The notes: generated by a model not told the origin, from the letters alone. Numbered from the stretch's first letter, positions 19,769 to 28,548 are shown. The stretch is 64,000 bases of DNA from Pseudoduganella lurida (GCF_007830455.1 NZ_VLLB01000002.1:496001-560000), one strand, 5' to 3'. A program made the numbers and translations.

Positions 19769-20356
19769 TTATGCGGCCTGCAGCTTCTGGACCGGCGGAC
19801 GCACGGCGGGCCCGCCCTGGCGCGCGGCCTGTGCATGCAGCGCGTGCGACAGCGCGGCCACGCCGGCCGTCACGCGCGTGGCGATCTCCGGTGCCAGCAG
19901 CACGCCGTCCCCCTCGTGCCACTGCACCTGCGCCGAGGTGGCGAAGATGCTGGTGAGGACCTGGTCCGCTTCCAGCGCATGCAGCACGGGGCGCAGCGCA
20001 TAGTCCAGCGCCAGCAGGTGCGACTGGCTGCCGCCCGTCGCCACCGGCAGCACCACCTTGCCGGCCAGGCCGTTCTGCGGCAGCAGGTCCAGGAAGGCTT
20101 TCAGCACGCCGGCAAAGGACGCCTTGTAGACGGGCGTCGCGACGATCACGGCCTGCGCGTCGGCAACCGCTTCGGCCGCGGCGCGGATGGCGGGATGGCT
20201 GCCGTCCGCTGCCAGCAGGGCCTGGGCCGGCAGGTCGCGCACGTTCAGGTGCACGATGCGGTGGCCGTGGATGGCCAGCTTGTCGCCGATATGGTGCAGC
20301 AGGCGGCTTGAAGAGGATGGCACCGCGGGGCTGCCGGAAATCAGGAGGATGCTCAT
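19769..20356 (-). CDS. ssuE: NAD(P)H-dependent FMN reductase SsuE
   Basis: The 195-residue flavodoxin-like protein opens with ILLISGSPAVPSSSSRLL and has ATPVYKASFAGVLKAFLDLLP, both characteristic of SsuE. It supplies reduced FMN to SsuD. As first gene of the operon it reads away from the DszC/SfnB-like gene, so the 223-bp space between them should hold both promoters. In relatives these respond to sulfate starvation through CysB or Cbl; I could not fix a site here. Confidence 0.94.
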   Translation of the reverse strand: MSILLISGSPAVPSSSSRLLHHIGDKLAIHGHRIVHLNVRDLPAQALLAADGSHPAIRAAAEAVADAQAVIVATPVYKASFAGVLKAFLDLLPQNGLAGKVVLPVATGGSQSHLLALDYALRPVLHALEADQVLTSIFATSAQVQWHEGDGVLLAPEIATRVTAGVAALSHALHAQAARQGGPAVRPPVQKLQAA

Positions 20357-20579
20357 GGAGATCGCTTTGCAGTGGGTAGTGGGTCTGGCGGGTTGTTATG
20401 ACCAATGCTGCAAGGCTAATGCAGGGGGCGGTGAATCAGAACGAATGCTTTCGCACTTCGATATGTGATTTTTTCTACATGAGCTGCACGCATAAGGAAG
20501 CGCGCTTTTCTTCGTGGACGGTGCGCGGACCGCGGCGCAATACTGGCGCCGCCCCTTTTCATAGAGACGCGTCCCGCCC

Positions 20580-21764
20580 ATGAATGCACCGCTTCCCCAG
20601 CAGCAGTCCGACCCGCTTGCCGTTGCCACCGCGCTGGCCGCGGCACTGGCCAGCACCGCCGTGGCGCGCGATGCGGCCGGTGGCCATGCGCGGCACGAAC
20701 GCCAGCTGATCCGCGCATCGGGCCTGCTCACGCTGTCGATCCCGCAGGACTTCGGCGGCCAGGGCGCCGGCTGGGACACGACGATGCAGGCCGTGCGCAT
20801 CCTGGCGCGCGCCGACAGTGCACTGGCCCACGTGTTCGCGTTCCACCACCTGCAGCTGGCCGGCGTGCAGCTGTATGGCAGCGCGCAGCAGCAGCGCCAC
20901 CTGCTGCATGCCACCGTCGACGATGGGCTGTTCTGGGGGAATGCGCTCAATCCCCTCGACAAGCGCACCGTCGCCACGAATGCCAAGGGCGGCTTCGTGC
21001 TCGACGGGATCAAAAGTTTTTCGTCCGGCTCGGTGGGCTCGGACTGGCTGACCGTCTCGGCCTGGCACGAACCCACGGCATCCGCGCTGATCGGCGTGCT
21101 GCCCACCGGCGCGGCCGGCGTGCATGTGGAGGCGGACTGGGATGCGTTCGGGCAGAAGCAGACGGACAGCGGCAACGTGCGCTTCCAGGGCACGCCCCTG
21201 CCGGAAGGCCTGGTACTGCAGCAGCCCGGGCAGGCAGCGACGCCGAAATCCACGCTGCGCCCGCAGGTGGCGCAGCTGATCATGGCGAACCTGTACCTGG
21301 GCCTGGCCGAAGGCGCGTTCGATGCGGCGCGCGAGTACACGGCGAGCGAGGCACGGCCGTGGTTCGCTTCCGGCGTCGCCAGGGCCGTCGACGATCCGTT
21401 CGTGCAGCACCGCTACGGCGAACTGTGGACATTGCTGCGCCCCGCCATCGTGCTGGCCGACGTGGCGGGCCGCGAGCTGGAACGGCTGTTCCGCCGCGCC
21501 GACGACGTCACCGCGCAGGAACGGGGCGAGCTGGCGGTGGCCGTGGCCGAAGCGAAGGTGCTGTCGCACCGCGCCAGCCTGGAGATCGGCAGCCAGCTGT
21601 TCGAACTGACGGGCGCGCGCGCCACCTCCGGCAAGCTGGGCCTCGACCGCTTCTGGCGCAACGCCCGCGTCCACACGCTGCACGACCCGGTCGACTACAA
21701 ATACCGCGACCTGGGCCGCTACGCGCTGTCCGGCACGCTGCCCGACCCGACCCCGTATTCCTGA
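20580..21764 (+). CDS. Acyl-CoA dehydrogenase-fold flavin monooxygenase, DszC/SfnB-like
   Basis: The 394-residue protein has the acyl-CoA dehydrogenase fold: an N-terminal helical domain (LLTLSIPQDFGGQGAGWDT), a beta domain (GIKSFSSGSVGSDWLTVSA) and a C-terminal helical domain ending ARVHTLHDPVDYKYRDLGR. That last motif marks DszC/SfnB-type enzymes, which use reduced flavin to oxidise organosulfur compounds instead of dehydrogenating CoA esters. Placement back-to-back with ssuE, a flavin reductase, supports a role in sulfur release. The exact substrate (sulfone, thiophene-like or other) cannot be told. Confidence 0.8.
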   Translation: MNAPLPQQQSDPLAVATALAAALASTAVARDAAGGHARHERQLIRASGLLTLSIPQDFGGQGAGWDTTMQAVRILARADSALAHVFAFHHLQLAGVQLYGSAQQQRHLLHATVDDGLFWGNALNPLDKRTVATNAKGGFVLDGIKSFSSGSVGSDWLTVSAWHEPTASALIGVLPTGAAGVHVEADWDAFGQKQTDSGNVRFQGTPLPEGLVLQQPGQAATPKSTLRPQVAQLIMANLYLGLAEGAFDAAREYTASEARPWFASGVARAVDDPFVQHRYGELWTLLRPAIVLADVAGRELERLFRRADDVTAQERGELAVAVAEAKVLSHRASLEIGSQLFELTGARATSGKLGLDRFWRNARVHTLHDPVDYKYRDLGRYALSGTLPDPTPYS

Positions 21765-21776
21765 TTCCTTACAGTC

Positions 21777-21914
21777 GAGGTCGTGTCACATGCTGGGGTC
21801 AGGCGTAGTGACACAAGCTCATCCGTGCGGTGCAAATGCTTGCGAAATCAGTGCGTTGCGCGCTACTGCACAGTTCGTGTCACTACGCCTGACCCCATGG
21901 TGTGACACGAGCTC
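21777..21914. repeat. Palindromic intergenic repeat, locus 2 (inverted pair)
   Basis: Two units of about 42 bases face each other: 21777-21820 and 21873-21914. Each has GTGTCAC ends and a core GGGGTCAGGCGTAGTGACAC (direct in the first, inverted in the second), separated by 52 unrelated bases. Confidence 0.85.
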
Positions 21915-21938
21915 AACAATAAAAATGGAGAAGAAAAA

Positions 21939-22919
21939 ATGAAACGCCGTACCGTCCTGAAGTACACCGCCGCCAGTTTCGCGGCCGTTGCCGCGCCGTC
22001 GATCGCGCGGACGGCGGGGCCGCTGAAGGAGCTGCGGCTCGATTACGCGTACTACTCGCCGGGCAGCCTGGTGCTGAGGCGTTTCGGCTGGCTGGAGGAA
22101 GCGTTCAGGCCGTCGGGGACGGAGGTCAAATGGGTGCTGTCGGCCGGCAGCAACCGCGCGCTGGAATACCTGAACGGGAACAGCATCGACATCGGCTCGT
22201 CCGCCGGCCTGGCGGCGCTGCTGGCGCGGGCGAACGGCAATCCGATCCGCGCGCCCTACATCTTTTCGCGGCCGGAATGGACGGCGCTGGTGGTGCGCAA
22301 GGATTCGCCGATCCGCTCGGTGAAAGATCTGAAGGGCAAAAAAGTCGCCGCGACCAAGGGCACCGACCCGTACCTGTTCCTGCTACGCGCGCTGCAACAG
22401 GCGGGACTGAAGCGGGGCGACATCGAACACGTGGCGCTGCAGCATGCCGATGGCCGCGTGGCGCTGGAACAGGGCCGCGTGGATGCGTGGGCCGGCCTCG
22501 ATCCGCACATGGCGGCGAGCGAACTGGAGGGAGGATCGCGGCTGCTGTACCGGAACGTGGCGTTCAACACCTACGGCTTCCTGAACGTGCGCGAGGAATT
22601 CCTCGCGCAGCGGCCGGAAGAGACGGCGCGCGTGCTGGCGGCGTATGAACGGGCGCGCCGCTGGATCCAGGCGAATCCGACGGAAGCCGCGAAGATCCTG
22701 GCGGAAGAAGCGAAGGTGTCGCTGCAGGTCGCGATCCTGCAGGTCAAGCTGCGCAGCGACTTCTCGCATCCGCAGCCGGACGCGGAACATATCAACGCGC
22801 TGCGCCAGGCCGCGCCGATCCTGGTGGCCGAGAACCTCGTCAGGCCAGGGACGGACGTGAACCGGGCGATCGCGGAGCTGGTCGACACACGCTTCGCCCG
22901 CAAGCTGACGGCGGCCTGA
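21939..22919 (+). CDS. Second sulfonate-type ABC substrate-binding protein
   Basis: The 326-residue protein has a twin-arginine-like leader (MKRRTVLKYTAASFAAVAA) and an SsuA/NrtA-type fold: YYSPGSLVLRRFGWLEEAF, WVLSAGSNRALEYLNGNSIDIG, KKVAATKGTDPYLFLLRAL and DAWAGLDPHMAASELE. It differs clearly from SsuA at 18784, so it probably binds another sulfonate or sulfur compound. A GGAGAAG site precedes the ATG. The permease gene follows 130 bases later on the same strand; no ATPase is encoded with them. Confidence 0.85.
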   Translation: MKRRTVLKYTAASFAAVAAPSIARTAGPLKELRLDYAYYSPGSLVLRRFGWLEEAFRPSGTEVKWVLSAGSNRALEYLNGNSIDIGSSAGLAALLARANGNPIRAPYIFSRPEWTALVVRKDSPIRSVKDLKGKKVAATKGTDPYLFLLRALQQAGLKRGDIEHVALQHADGRVALEQGRVDAWAGLDPHMAASELEGGSRLLYRNVAFNTYGFLNVREEFLAQRPEETARVLAAYERARRWIQANPTEAAKILAEEAKVSLQVAILQVKLRSDFSHPQPDAEHINALRQAAPILVAENLVRPGTDVNRAIAELVDTRFARKLTAA

Positions 22920-23049
22920 TGCGGAATCGGCATCGCCCGCCAATGACGCCAGGACAGGGCAGCGCCGGCCTGCTGCCGCATCACGGTCTTGTTCCAACGT
23001 CGCCAACCAACACCGGCATCGGCCTGACGCCACGCCTGGCAGCCCGCCC

Positions 23050-23907
23050 ATGACCCCACCGCACGCCGACACGCTGGCCGCGCCGCCCGCCGCCATCCGG
23101 GCGACGGCGCCTCCGACCTCCTCCCGCACGCGCCGCCCACGCGGCAGTCCCCATCCCGCATGGGGACTGCTGCTGCCAGCCGTCGCACTGCTGGCGGTGG
23201 AAGTGCTGGTGCGCACGGGGACGGTACCAGCCCACCTGCTGCCGCCACCGTCCGACATCGCGGCCACGCTGCTGCAGCTCGCGGACAATGGCCTGGGCTG
23301 GCACATCCTCGCCAGCAGCGTGCGCGTGGCGCTGGGTTTTCTCGCCGGTGCGGTGCTCGGCATCGCGCTGGGCGCCGCGGTGGGACTGAACGCCCGCGTG
23401 GCGGCGCTGCTCGACCCCACCTTCCAGGCGCTGCGCGCCGTGCCGTCGCTGGCGTGGGTGCCGTTGCTGCTGCTGTGGCTGGGCATCGACGAAGCGCCGA
23501 AGCTGGCGATGATCGCCATCGGCGCCTTCTTCCCCGTCTACTTGGGCACGGCTTCCGGCATCGCCGGCGTGGACCGCAAGCTGGTGGAGGTGGGACGTTT
23601 GTATGGACTGAGGGGCATCACGCTGGCGCGCCGGGTACTGCTGCCGGCCGCGCTGCCGTCGCTGCTGACGGGCCTGCGCAGCGGCCTGTCCTTGGCGTGG
23701 ATGTTCATGGTGGCGGCCGAACTGATCGCCGCCAGCCGCGGCCTGGGCTACCTGCTCAGCGACGGCCGCGAGACGGGCCGCGCCGACATCGTGCTGGCCG
23801 CCATCCTGCTGCTCGCCCTGCTGGGCAAACTCAGCGACACGCTGATGCGCGCCCTGGAAGCGCGGCTGCTGGCCTGGCGGGACGATTTCGGCACCGGCGC
23901 CGCCTGA
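23050..23907 (+). CDS. Second sulfonate-type ABC permease
   Basis: The 285-residue inner-membrane protein has about six helices after a proline/threonine-rich cytoplasmic start. The docking loop GRLYGLRGITLARRVLLPAALP is of SsuC type, and WMFMVAAELIAASRGLGYLL is typical of the family. With the binding protein at 21939 it forms an importer that lacks its own ATPase; SsuB or an unlinked ATPase must serve it. The true start may lie downstream of residue 1, since no strong ribosome site precedes 23050. Confidence 0.85.
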   Translation: MTPPHADTLAAPPAAIRATAPPTSSRTRRPRGSPHPAWGLLLPAVALLAVEVLVRTGTVPAHLLPPPSDIAATLLQLADNGLGWHILASSVRVALGFLAGAVLGIALGAAVGLNARVAALLDPTFQALRAVPSLAWVPLLLLWLGIDEAPKLAMIAIGAFFPVYLGTASGIAGVDRKLVEVGRLYGLRGITLARRVLLPAALPSLLTGLRSGLSLAWMFMVAAELIAASRGLGYLLSDGRETGRADIVLAAILLLALLGKLSDTLMRALEARLLAWRDDFGTGAA

Positions 23908-23925
23908 CCGCCCGCCCGGGCACGC

Positions 23926-24864
23926 CTACTCCCCCGCCCACACCTCGCCGCTGCGCATCTGCGCCTGCGATACATTGCTGTGCGGGGGCACGCTCTGCGT
24001 CAGCCACACATTGCCGCCGATGGTCGTGCCGGCACCGATCGTGATGCGGCCCAGGATCGTGGCGCCCGCGTAGATCACCACGTCGTCCTCGACGATCGGG
24101 TGGCGCGGCGTGCCCTTGATCAGCGCGCCCGATTCGTCCGCCGGGAAGCGCTTGGCGCCCAGCGTCACGTGCTGGTACAGCCGCACGCGCTCGCCCAGGA
24201 TGGCCGTCTCGCCGATCACCACGCCGGTGCCGTGGTCGATGAAGAAGCTGCCGCCGATGGTGGCGGCCGGGTGGATGTCCACGCCCGTGATCGAATGGCT
24301 GATGTCGCAGATCATGCGCGCGATGAACGGGCAGCCCAGCTTGTGCAGCGCGTTGGCCAGCCGGTAGTGCAGGATGGCGATGGTGCCGGGATAGCACAGC
24401 ATGATCTCGGCGATCGACGTGGCGGCCGGATCGCCGGCATACGCGGCCTGCACATCGGACACCAGCAGCGCGCGGATGTGCGGCAGGCCGGCGGCGAAAC
24501 GGCGCGTCAGGTCGTGCGCCTTCAGCGTGAGCGCTTCCTCTTCCGTGTCGGCCGCATCGGTGAACTGCAGGCCGCGGCGCACCTGTTCGGTCAGGCGGTT
24601 CAGCGTGGTGTTGAGGGTATCGCCCACGAACCAGTCGATGCTCTCGTCCGTCAGGTTCGGGCGCCCGTAATGGGTGGGGAACAGCACGGCGGACAGGCCG
24701 TTGACGATCGTCGTGAGCGCCTCGCGCGACGGCAGTTCGCGCACGCGGCGCTGGTGGCGGATATTGTGGGTCGCTTCGCGCGACACGCGCAGCGCCGCCA
24801 CCACGGCGTCCAGGTCCCAGTGGGCCGGCTTCACGCCGGTGCCGTCGAAAGTATCGATAGTCAT
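23926..24864 (-). CDS. cysE: Serine O-acetyltransferase, EpsC/SrpH type
   Basis: The 312-residue protein has an N-terminal helical domain (about 15-165) and a left-handed beta-helix of hexapeptide repeats (about 175-300: GVDIHPAATIGG, FFIDHGTGVVIGETA, VRLYQHVTLGA, ATILGRITIGAGTTIGGN). It makes O-acetylserine from serine and acetyl-CoA, the carbon skeleton for cysteine. This longer form is the EpsC type rather than classic short CysE. It converges on the sulfonate permease with an 18-base gap, which completes a sulfur-to-cysteine neighbourhood. ATG 24864 is taken; an upstream TTG at 24879 is less likely. Confidence 0.9.
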   Translation of the reverse strand: MTIDTFDGTGVKPAHWDLDAVVAALRVSREATHNIRHQRRVRELPSREALTTIVNGLSAVLFPTHYGRPNLTDESIDWFVGDTLNTTLNRLTEQVRRGLQFTDAADTEEEALTLKAHDLTRRFAAGLPHIRALLVSDVQAAYAGDPAATSIAEIMLCYPGTIAILHYRLANALHKLGCPFIARMICDISHSITGVDIHPAATIGGSFFIDHGTGVVIGETAILGERVRLYQHVTLGAKRFPADESGALIKGTPRHPIVEDDVVIYAGATILGRITIGAGTTIGGNVWLTQSVPPHSNVSQAQMRSGEVWAGE

Positions 24865-24962
24865 GGTCTTCTTCTTCAATGCAGGTTGAACCCGGCGGCC
24901 GTCACGCCGACGTCCGGACGCGGAATTCTACGAAATTCGCGCGCGGCCCGTCAGGCGTTTTT

Positions 24963-24978
24963 CGCATAACGATATGCG
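24963..24978. promoter_or_regulatory. Small inverted repeat between cysE and the MFS gene
   Basis: CGCATA and TATGCG flank ACGA in the divergent spacer of the acetyltransferase and transporter genes. It may be an operator for either gene, or chance. Confidence 0.25.
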
Positions 24979-25083
24979 GAGGGCGAACTATCCCGCACTG
25001 CAGCAAGCCGGCGCCAACTGCCGTACAATACGCGGCTGCCCTGCGCCGACACTGGCCGTAAAAACAATAACGATACTCCTTCC

Positions 25084-26250
25084 ATGAACATTCTGCTGAC
25101 GCTCCTGCTGGCCGGCCTGACGATGGTCGGCCCGCTGGCCATCGACACCTACCTGCCCTCGTTCCCCGCCATCGCGCGCGAGTTCGCCGCCACCCCGATC
25201 GCCATCCAGCAGACGCTCTCGCTGTTCCTGTTCTGCTTTGCGTTCATGATGCTGTTCTACGGCACGCTGTCCGACACGCTGGGCCGCCGGCCCGTCATCC
25301 TGTGGTCGCTGGGCGCCTACATCGTCGCCTCGATCGGCGGCGCGCTGGCCGGCTCGCTGGGCTTCCTGCTGCTGTGCCGCGTGCTGCAGGGCCTGGCCTC
25401 CGGCGCCGGCACCGTGGTCGGGCGCGCCATCGTGCAGGACCGCTTCGGCGGCATCGAGGCGCAGAAGATCCTCGGCCACATCATGATGGTGTTCGGCCTG
25501 GCGCCGGCCATCGCGCCGATCCTGGGCGGCTGGCTGCAGGTCAGCCATGGCTGGCGCTCGATCTTCTGGTTCCTGGCGATCTTCGGCGTGGTGATGCTGG
25601 TGGCCGTGTGGCGCCTGCTGCCGGAAAGCCTGCCGGCCGAGAAGCGCCATCCGTTCGAGGTGAAGCAGATCGCCGCCAACTACCTGAAGGTGCTGCGCCA
25701 CCGCCGCTTCCTGCTGCTGTCGGCCGCGCTCGGCGTGGCATTCGGCGGGTTCGCGCTGTACATCGGCTCGGCCGCCTACTTCGTCATGAACATCCTGCAC
25801 CTGCCGGAGACGGCCTTCGCATGGCTGTTCATCCCGCTGGTGGCGGGCATGGTGGTGGGGTCGATGGTCTCGGGGAAGGTGGCGCACAAGGTCGCCCAGG
25901 GCAAGCTGATCTGGCTGAGCTATGGCGGCATGGCGGTCGCTGCGCTTGCCAATGTGATATACACCTGGCTGTTCGCGGCCGAGGTGCCGTGGGCCGTGAT
26001 CCCGCTGTTCTTCTATTCGTTCGCGCTGGCGGTGGCCATGCCGCCGCTCACGCTGATCGCGATGAACCTGTTCCCCAACAACAGCGGGCTGGCCGCCTCG
26101 CTGCAGTCGTTCATCCAGATGACGCTGTTCGCCATCATCTCCGGGGTCGTGGCGCCGCTGCTGTTCGACAGCGCCTTCAAGCTGGCCTGCGGCGTGCTGG
26201 GCTGCCTCGTCGTCAGCCTGCTCGCATGGATGCTGGCGCGGCACGACTGA
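25084..26250 (+). CDS. Bcr/CflA-family MFS drug exporter
   Basis: The 388-residue protein has twelve predicted helices, the early TMVGPLAIDTYLPSFPAI signature of Bcr/CflA transporters, the MFS motif GTLSDTLGRRPVIL and RVLQGLASGAGTVVGRAIVQD. These proton-driven exporters move bicyclomycin, sulfonamides, chloramphenicol or, in some bacteria, cysteine. Divergence from a serine acetyltransferase makes export of excess cysteine pathway products a reasonable but unproven idea. Confidence 0.9.
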   Translation: MNILLTLLLAGLTMVGPLAIDTYLPSFPAIAREFAATPIAIQQTLSLFLFCFAFMMLFYGTLSDTLGRRPVILWSLGAYIVASIGGALAGSLGFLLLCRVLQGLASGAGTVVGRAIVQDRFGGIEAQKILGHIMMVFGLAPAIAPILGGWLQVSHGWRSIFWFLAIFGVVMLVAVWRLLPESLPAEKRHPFEVKQIAANYLKVLRHRRFLLLSAALGVAFGGFALYIGSAAYFVMNILHLPETAFAWLFIPLVAGMVVGSMVSGKVAHKVAQGKLIWLSYGGMAVAALANVIYTWLFAAEVPWAVIPLFFYSFALAVAMPPLTLIAMNLFPNNSGLAASLQSFIQMTLFAIISGVVAPLLFDSAFKLACGVLGCLVVSLLAWMLARHD

Positions 26251-26282
26251 ACATCATCCGCGCCAGCCTCGGTGCCCGACGC

Positions 26283-26543
26283 TTACGGCCAGGGCGCCGG
26301 CGTCACGTCCACGTACTGCGGACCGCCATCCTCCGGTTCCGGCGCGGCCTGCGGATCCTGCGTGAGCTTCAGGCCGGGCGGCAGGCCCAGTCCCAGGATC
26401 TCCTTGCGGCCTTCGACGAAATCGCTGGTGGACAGGGGGCGTTCGCTGTCCGGCCAGTTGGCGATGGCCCAGTTCTGCACCTCTTCGTAGCGGCGCCATG
26501 CTTCCGCCACGAACTTGCGGCGTTCCTCTTCTTCCAGTGGCAT
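26283..26543 (-). CDS. Small hydrophilic hypothetical protein
   Basis: A strong GGAGG site precedes the ATG of this 86-residue frame. The N-terminal half is helical and charged (EEEERRKFVAEAWRRYEEV), with WAIANWPDSERPLSTSDFVEGRKEIL in the middle and a proline-rich acidic tail. It has no signal peptide or membrane segment. I do not know its function. It converges with the MFS gene at a 32-base distance. Confidence 0.7.
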   Translation of the reverse strand: MPLEEEERRKFVAEAWRRYEEVQNWAIANWPDSERPLSTSDFVEGRKEILGLGLPPGLKLTQDPQAAPEPEDGGPQYVDVTPAPWP

Positions 26544-26653
26544 AGATCCTCCGTTGTGTTTTGATTACTTTACACGACGGAGGCGAAAACCGGCGCGGCG
26601 CTGAACGGCCGGGTTAGCGGGACACTATGCGACCGTCTACGCGACCGTCCGCC

Positions 26654-27142
26654 TCATCCTGCGCCCAGGTGCCGCTGCACCCAGGCGAGAATGCTGCTGG
26701 TATCCATCGCGCCGGGCTGGCGGGCGACTTCGCGGCCATTGCGGAACAGCGCCAGCGTGGGGATGCTGCGGATCGCGAAGCGCGCGCCGATGTCCTGGTT
26801 CGCCTCCGTGTCCACCTTCACCACGCGCACGCGCGGTTCCAGCCGCGCTGCCGCCTGCGCGTAGAACGGCGCCATCGTGCGGCACGGTCCGCACCACGGT
26901 GCCCAGAAGTCCACCAGCACCGGCACGTCCGACCGTTCGACGTGCTTCAGGAAGCGCGCGCTGGCCAGGTCCACCGGCTGGCCGGTAAACAGCCGGTCCT
27001 GGCATTTGCCGCACACCGGCGCCTCGGCCAGGCGCGCCTGCGGCACGCGGTTCACGGCATCGCAATGGGGGCAGACGATGTGCAGGGACTCCGTGCTGCC
27101 CGCCGTGGCGGTACCGGTGGCAGCGTTGCTGGCGTGGTTCAT
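26654..27142 (-). CDS. trxC: Thioredoxin 2 (TrxC)
   Basis: The 162-residue protein has an N-terminal zinc motif (CPHC 24-27, CGKC 44-47) and then a thioredoxin fold with active site WCGPC (83-87) and the cis-proline motif SIPTL. This combination is specific to thioredoxin 2, a cytoplasmic disulfide reductase often induced by oxidative stress. The ATG at 27142 overlaps the stop codon of the upstream membrane protein gene (ATGA), so translation is coupled. An N-terminal extension from 27226 is rejected for lack of a ribosome site. Confidence 0.95.
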   Translation of the reverse strand: MNHASNAATGTATAGSTESLHIVCPHCDAVNRVPQARLAEAPVCGKCQDRLFTGQPVDLASARFLKHVERSDVPVLVDFWAPWCGPCRTMAPFYAQAAARLEPRVRVVKVDTEANQDIGARFAIRSIPTLALFRNGREVARQPGAMDTSSILAWVQRHLGAG

Positions 27143-27387
27143 GGCTTGTCCTCTCCCTCTTTGTTCTTCAGGATGCCGCGCAGATTGGTCGCGGCCAGGC
27201 AGCAGTTTAGCGCGATCAGCGCCCACGCATCGTCATGCAGGCCCCACACGACCCATGCCGCGTTACTGCCCAGGAAAACCCAGAAGCCGGCCAGCCGCCG
27301 CGCCGCGCTGCGCGAGCCCACCAGCCAGGCCGCCAGCAGCGACGCTGCCATGGCCGGCCACTGCAGCCAGTCGATCCAGTCCCCCAT
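27139..27387 (-). CDS. Small inner-membrane protein
   Basis: The 82-residue frame begins at an ATG preceded by GGAGGGAG and has three likely membrane helices (WLQWPAMAASLLAAWLVG, RRLAGFWVFLGSNAAWVVWG, WALIALNCCLAATNLRGI), ending in a charged tail. The pattern resembles YgjV- or PnuC-like small proteins, but I cannot assign it. Its stop overlaps the trxC start by 4 bases, so the pair forms an operon. Confidence 0.75.
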   Translation of the reverse strand: MGDWIDWLQWPAMAASLLAAWLVGSRSAARRLAGFWVFLGSNAAWVVWGLHDDAWALIALNCCLAATNLRGILKNKEGEDKP

Positions 27388-27536
27388 TGCCACTCCCTCC
27401 GTCGATATATTGGTCGGCGAGTGTAGCGGCTGGGGGATTTTCATGGCGCTGCCGAGCGCAGGCGGGCGGGTTCGCCAGATGTCGACGCGGCGCAGGGACG
27501 GCCGTTCGCCGGGCCGTAACGGCAGGTGGCATGGAC

Positions 27537-27566
27537 AAAAAAAACGGGCACGCGCCCGCCGTGCCC
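27537..27566 (-). terminator. Terminator of the phasin gene
   Basis: On the minus strand GGGCACG-loop-CGTGCCC is followed by G and eight U, 29 bases after the phasin stop codon. Confidence 0.9.
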
Positions 27567-27594
27567 CTCACGATACGACGGCCTTCCGCTGGAC

Positions 27595-28197
27595 TCAGGA
27601 AGGCTGGCCCTCCTTGCGCGGTGGCTGCCGCATGGCCGACTGCGCAGCCTGCGCTGCGTGCCCCGCGGCCTGCGCGGCTTCCTCGGTACGGTCATGGCCA
27701 TCGCCCATGGCGGCGCGGGCCTGGCGGTTGGCGCTGTCCACCATGCTGTCCAGCGGGTTGGCCAGCTGGCGCATCGTGTCGTGCTGCTGGCGCAGCGTGC
27801 GCTCGGTTTCCTGCGACGTGACGCGCGTGACTTCGTCGGTCAGTTCGCAGGCCGCGCGCGCCGTTTCTTCCGCATGCTCCCCGGCCACCCGGATCAGTTT
27901 CGTCTGGCTATCCGTGGCGATGCGCGACACCTGCTGCTGCCATTCGCGCAGCCGGTCCGCCGTCGGCTGGGCGCGCGAGGCGGTGACGGAGAACACTTCC
28001 GTGGGCTTGTCCACGGTGATCATCGCCTGGCTGGCGGCGGCCGTGTCTTCCAGCATCGTCTGCGCCATCTGCAGGTTCAGCTCGGTGAACTTCTGGGCCG
28101 TCTGGAAGAGCGAACGGGACAAGTCGTTGAAGAACGACACCTGGGCCTGGACGTGGTTCCGGGCCGCAGGCGTAATGCTTTGGGAAAATGGAAACAT
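27595..28197 (-). CDS. Phasin family protein
   Basis: The 200-residue, largely helical protein has the phasin pattern: SFFNDLSRSLFQTAQKFTEL, LNLQMAQTMLEDTAAASQAM and long amphipathic helices, with an alanine/glutamine-rich tail. Phasins coat polyhydroxyalkanoate granules in the cytoplasm and control their number and size. It stands alone with its own terminator. No PHA synthase or depolymerase gene lies nearby. Confidence 0.85.
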   Translation of the reverse strand: MFPFSQSITPAARNHVQAQVSFFNDLSRSLFQTAQKFTELNLQMAQTMLEDTAAASQAMITVDKPTEVFSVTASRAQPTADRLREWQQQVSRIATDSQTKLIRVAGEHAEETARAACELTDEVTRVTSQETERTLRQQHDTMRQLANPLDSMVDSANRQARAAMGDGHDRTEEAAQAAGHAAQAAQSAMRQPPRKEGQPS

Positions 28198-28548
28198 GGC
28201 TGCCTCATTGAAAGGGTCTGGTCTGGAAAAGAGTCTCGGAATGCTTTTGTTGCTACCGGAGTACGCCTGCCCGCGCAGCCGGACCCGGGGAATGCGCGCC
28301 GACGATTCTCACCAAAAATCACCGAATCGCCATCGAACACCTTCCAAGTACCGGCAAACCGCCAACAAACCGAAGCAAAACGCGGTGGGCGCGATAGACA
28401 AGGCTACGACTCCCTTCCATGCAGGGCATGATCTCGATCAAATGTACAGCCATGGACAACGCGATGTCTTTACCTTTCTTTACACGGCGGCGCATTGAGT
28501 TTGCACAGTGCGTGCCGATAATCCTTTCAATACAGACAGGAATTGAAC
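28198..28548. other. Divergent spacer between phasin and flxA-like genes
   Basis: The 351-bp spacer has no gene. It carries the phasin promoter side, where I could not fix boxes, and at 28495-28521 a sigma-28-type promoter for the flxA-like gene. Confidence 0.5.
28495..28521 (+). promoter_or_regulatory. Sigma-28 (FliA) promoter of the flxA-like gene
   Basis: TTGAGTTT (6/8 match to TAAAGTTT), exactly 11 bases, then GCCGATAA, a perfect -10 box for FliA. It lies 28 bases before the flxA-like ATG. In E. coli flxA is also a FliA-dependent gene. Confidence 0.8.

Noticed and set aside
20357..20579. CysB/Cbl binding site in the ssuE/DszC-like divergent spacer
   Set aside because: Expected from biology, but no sequence here matches well enough to place one.
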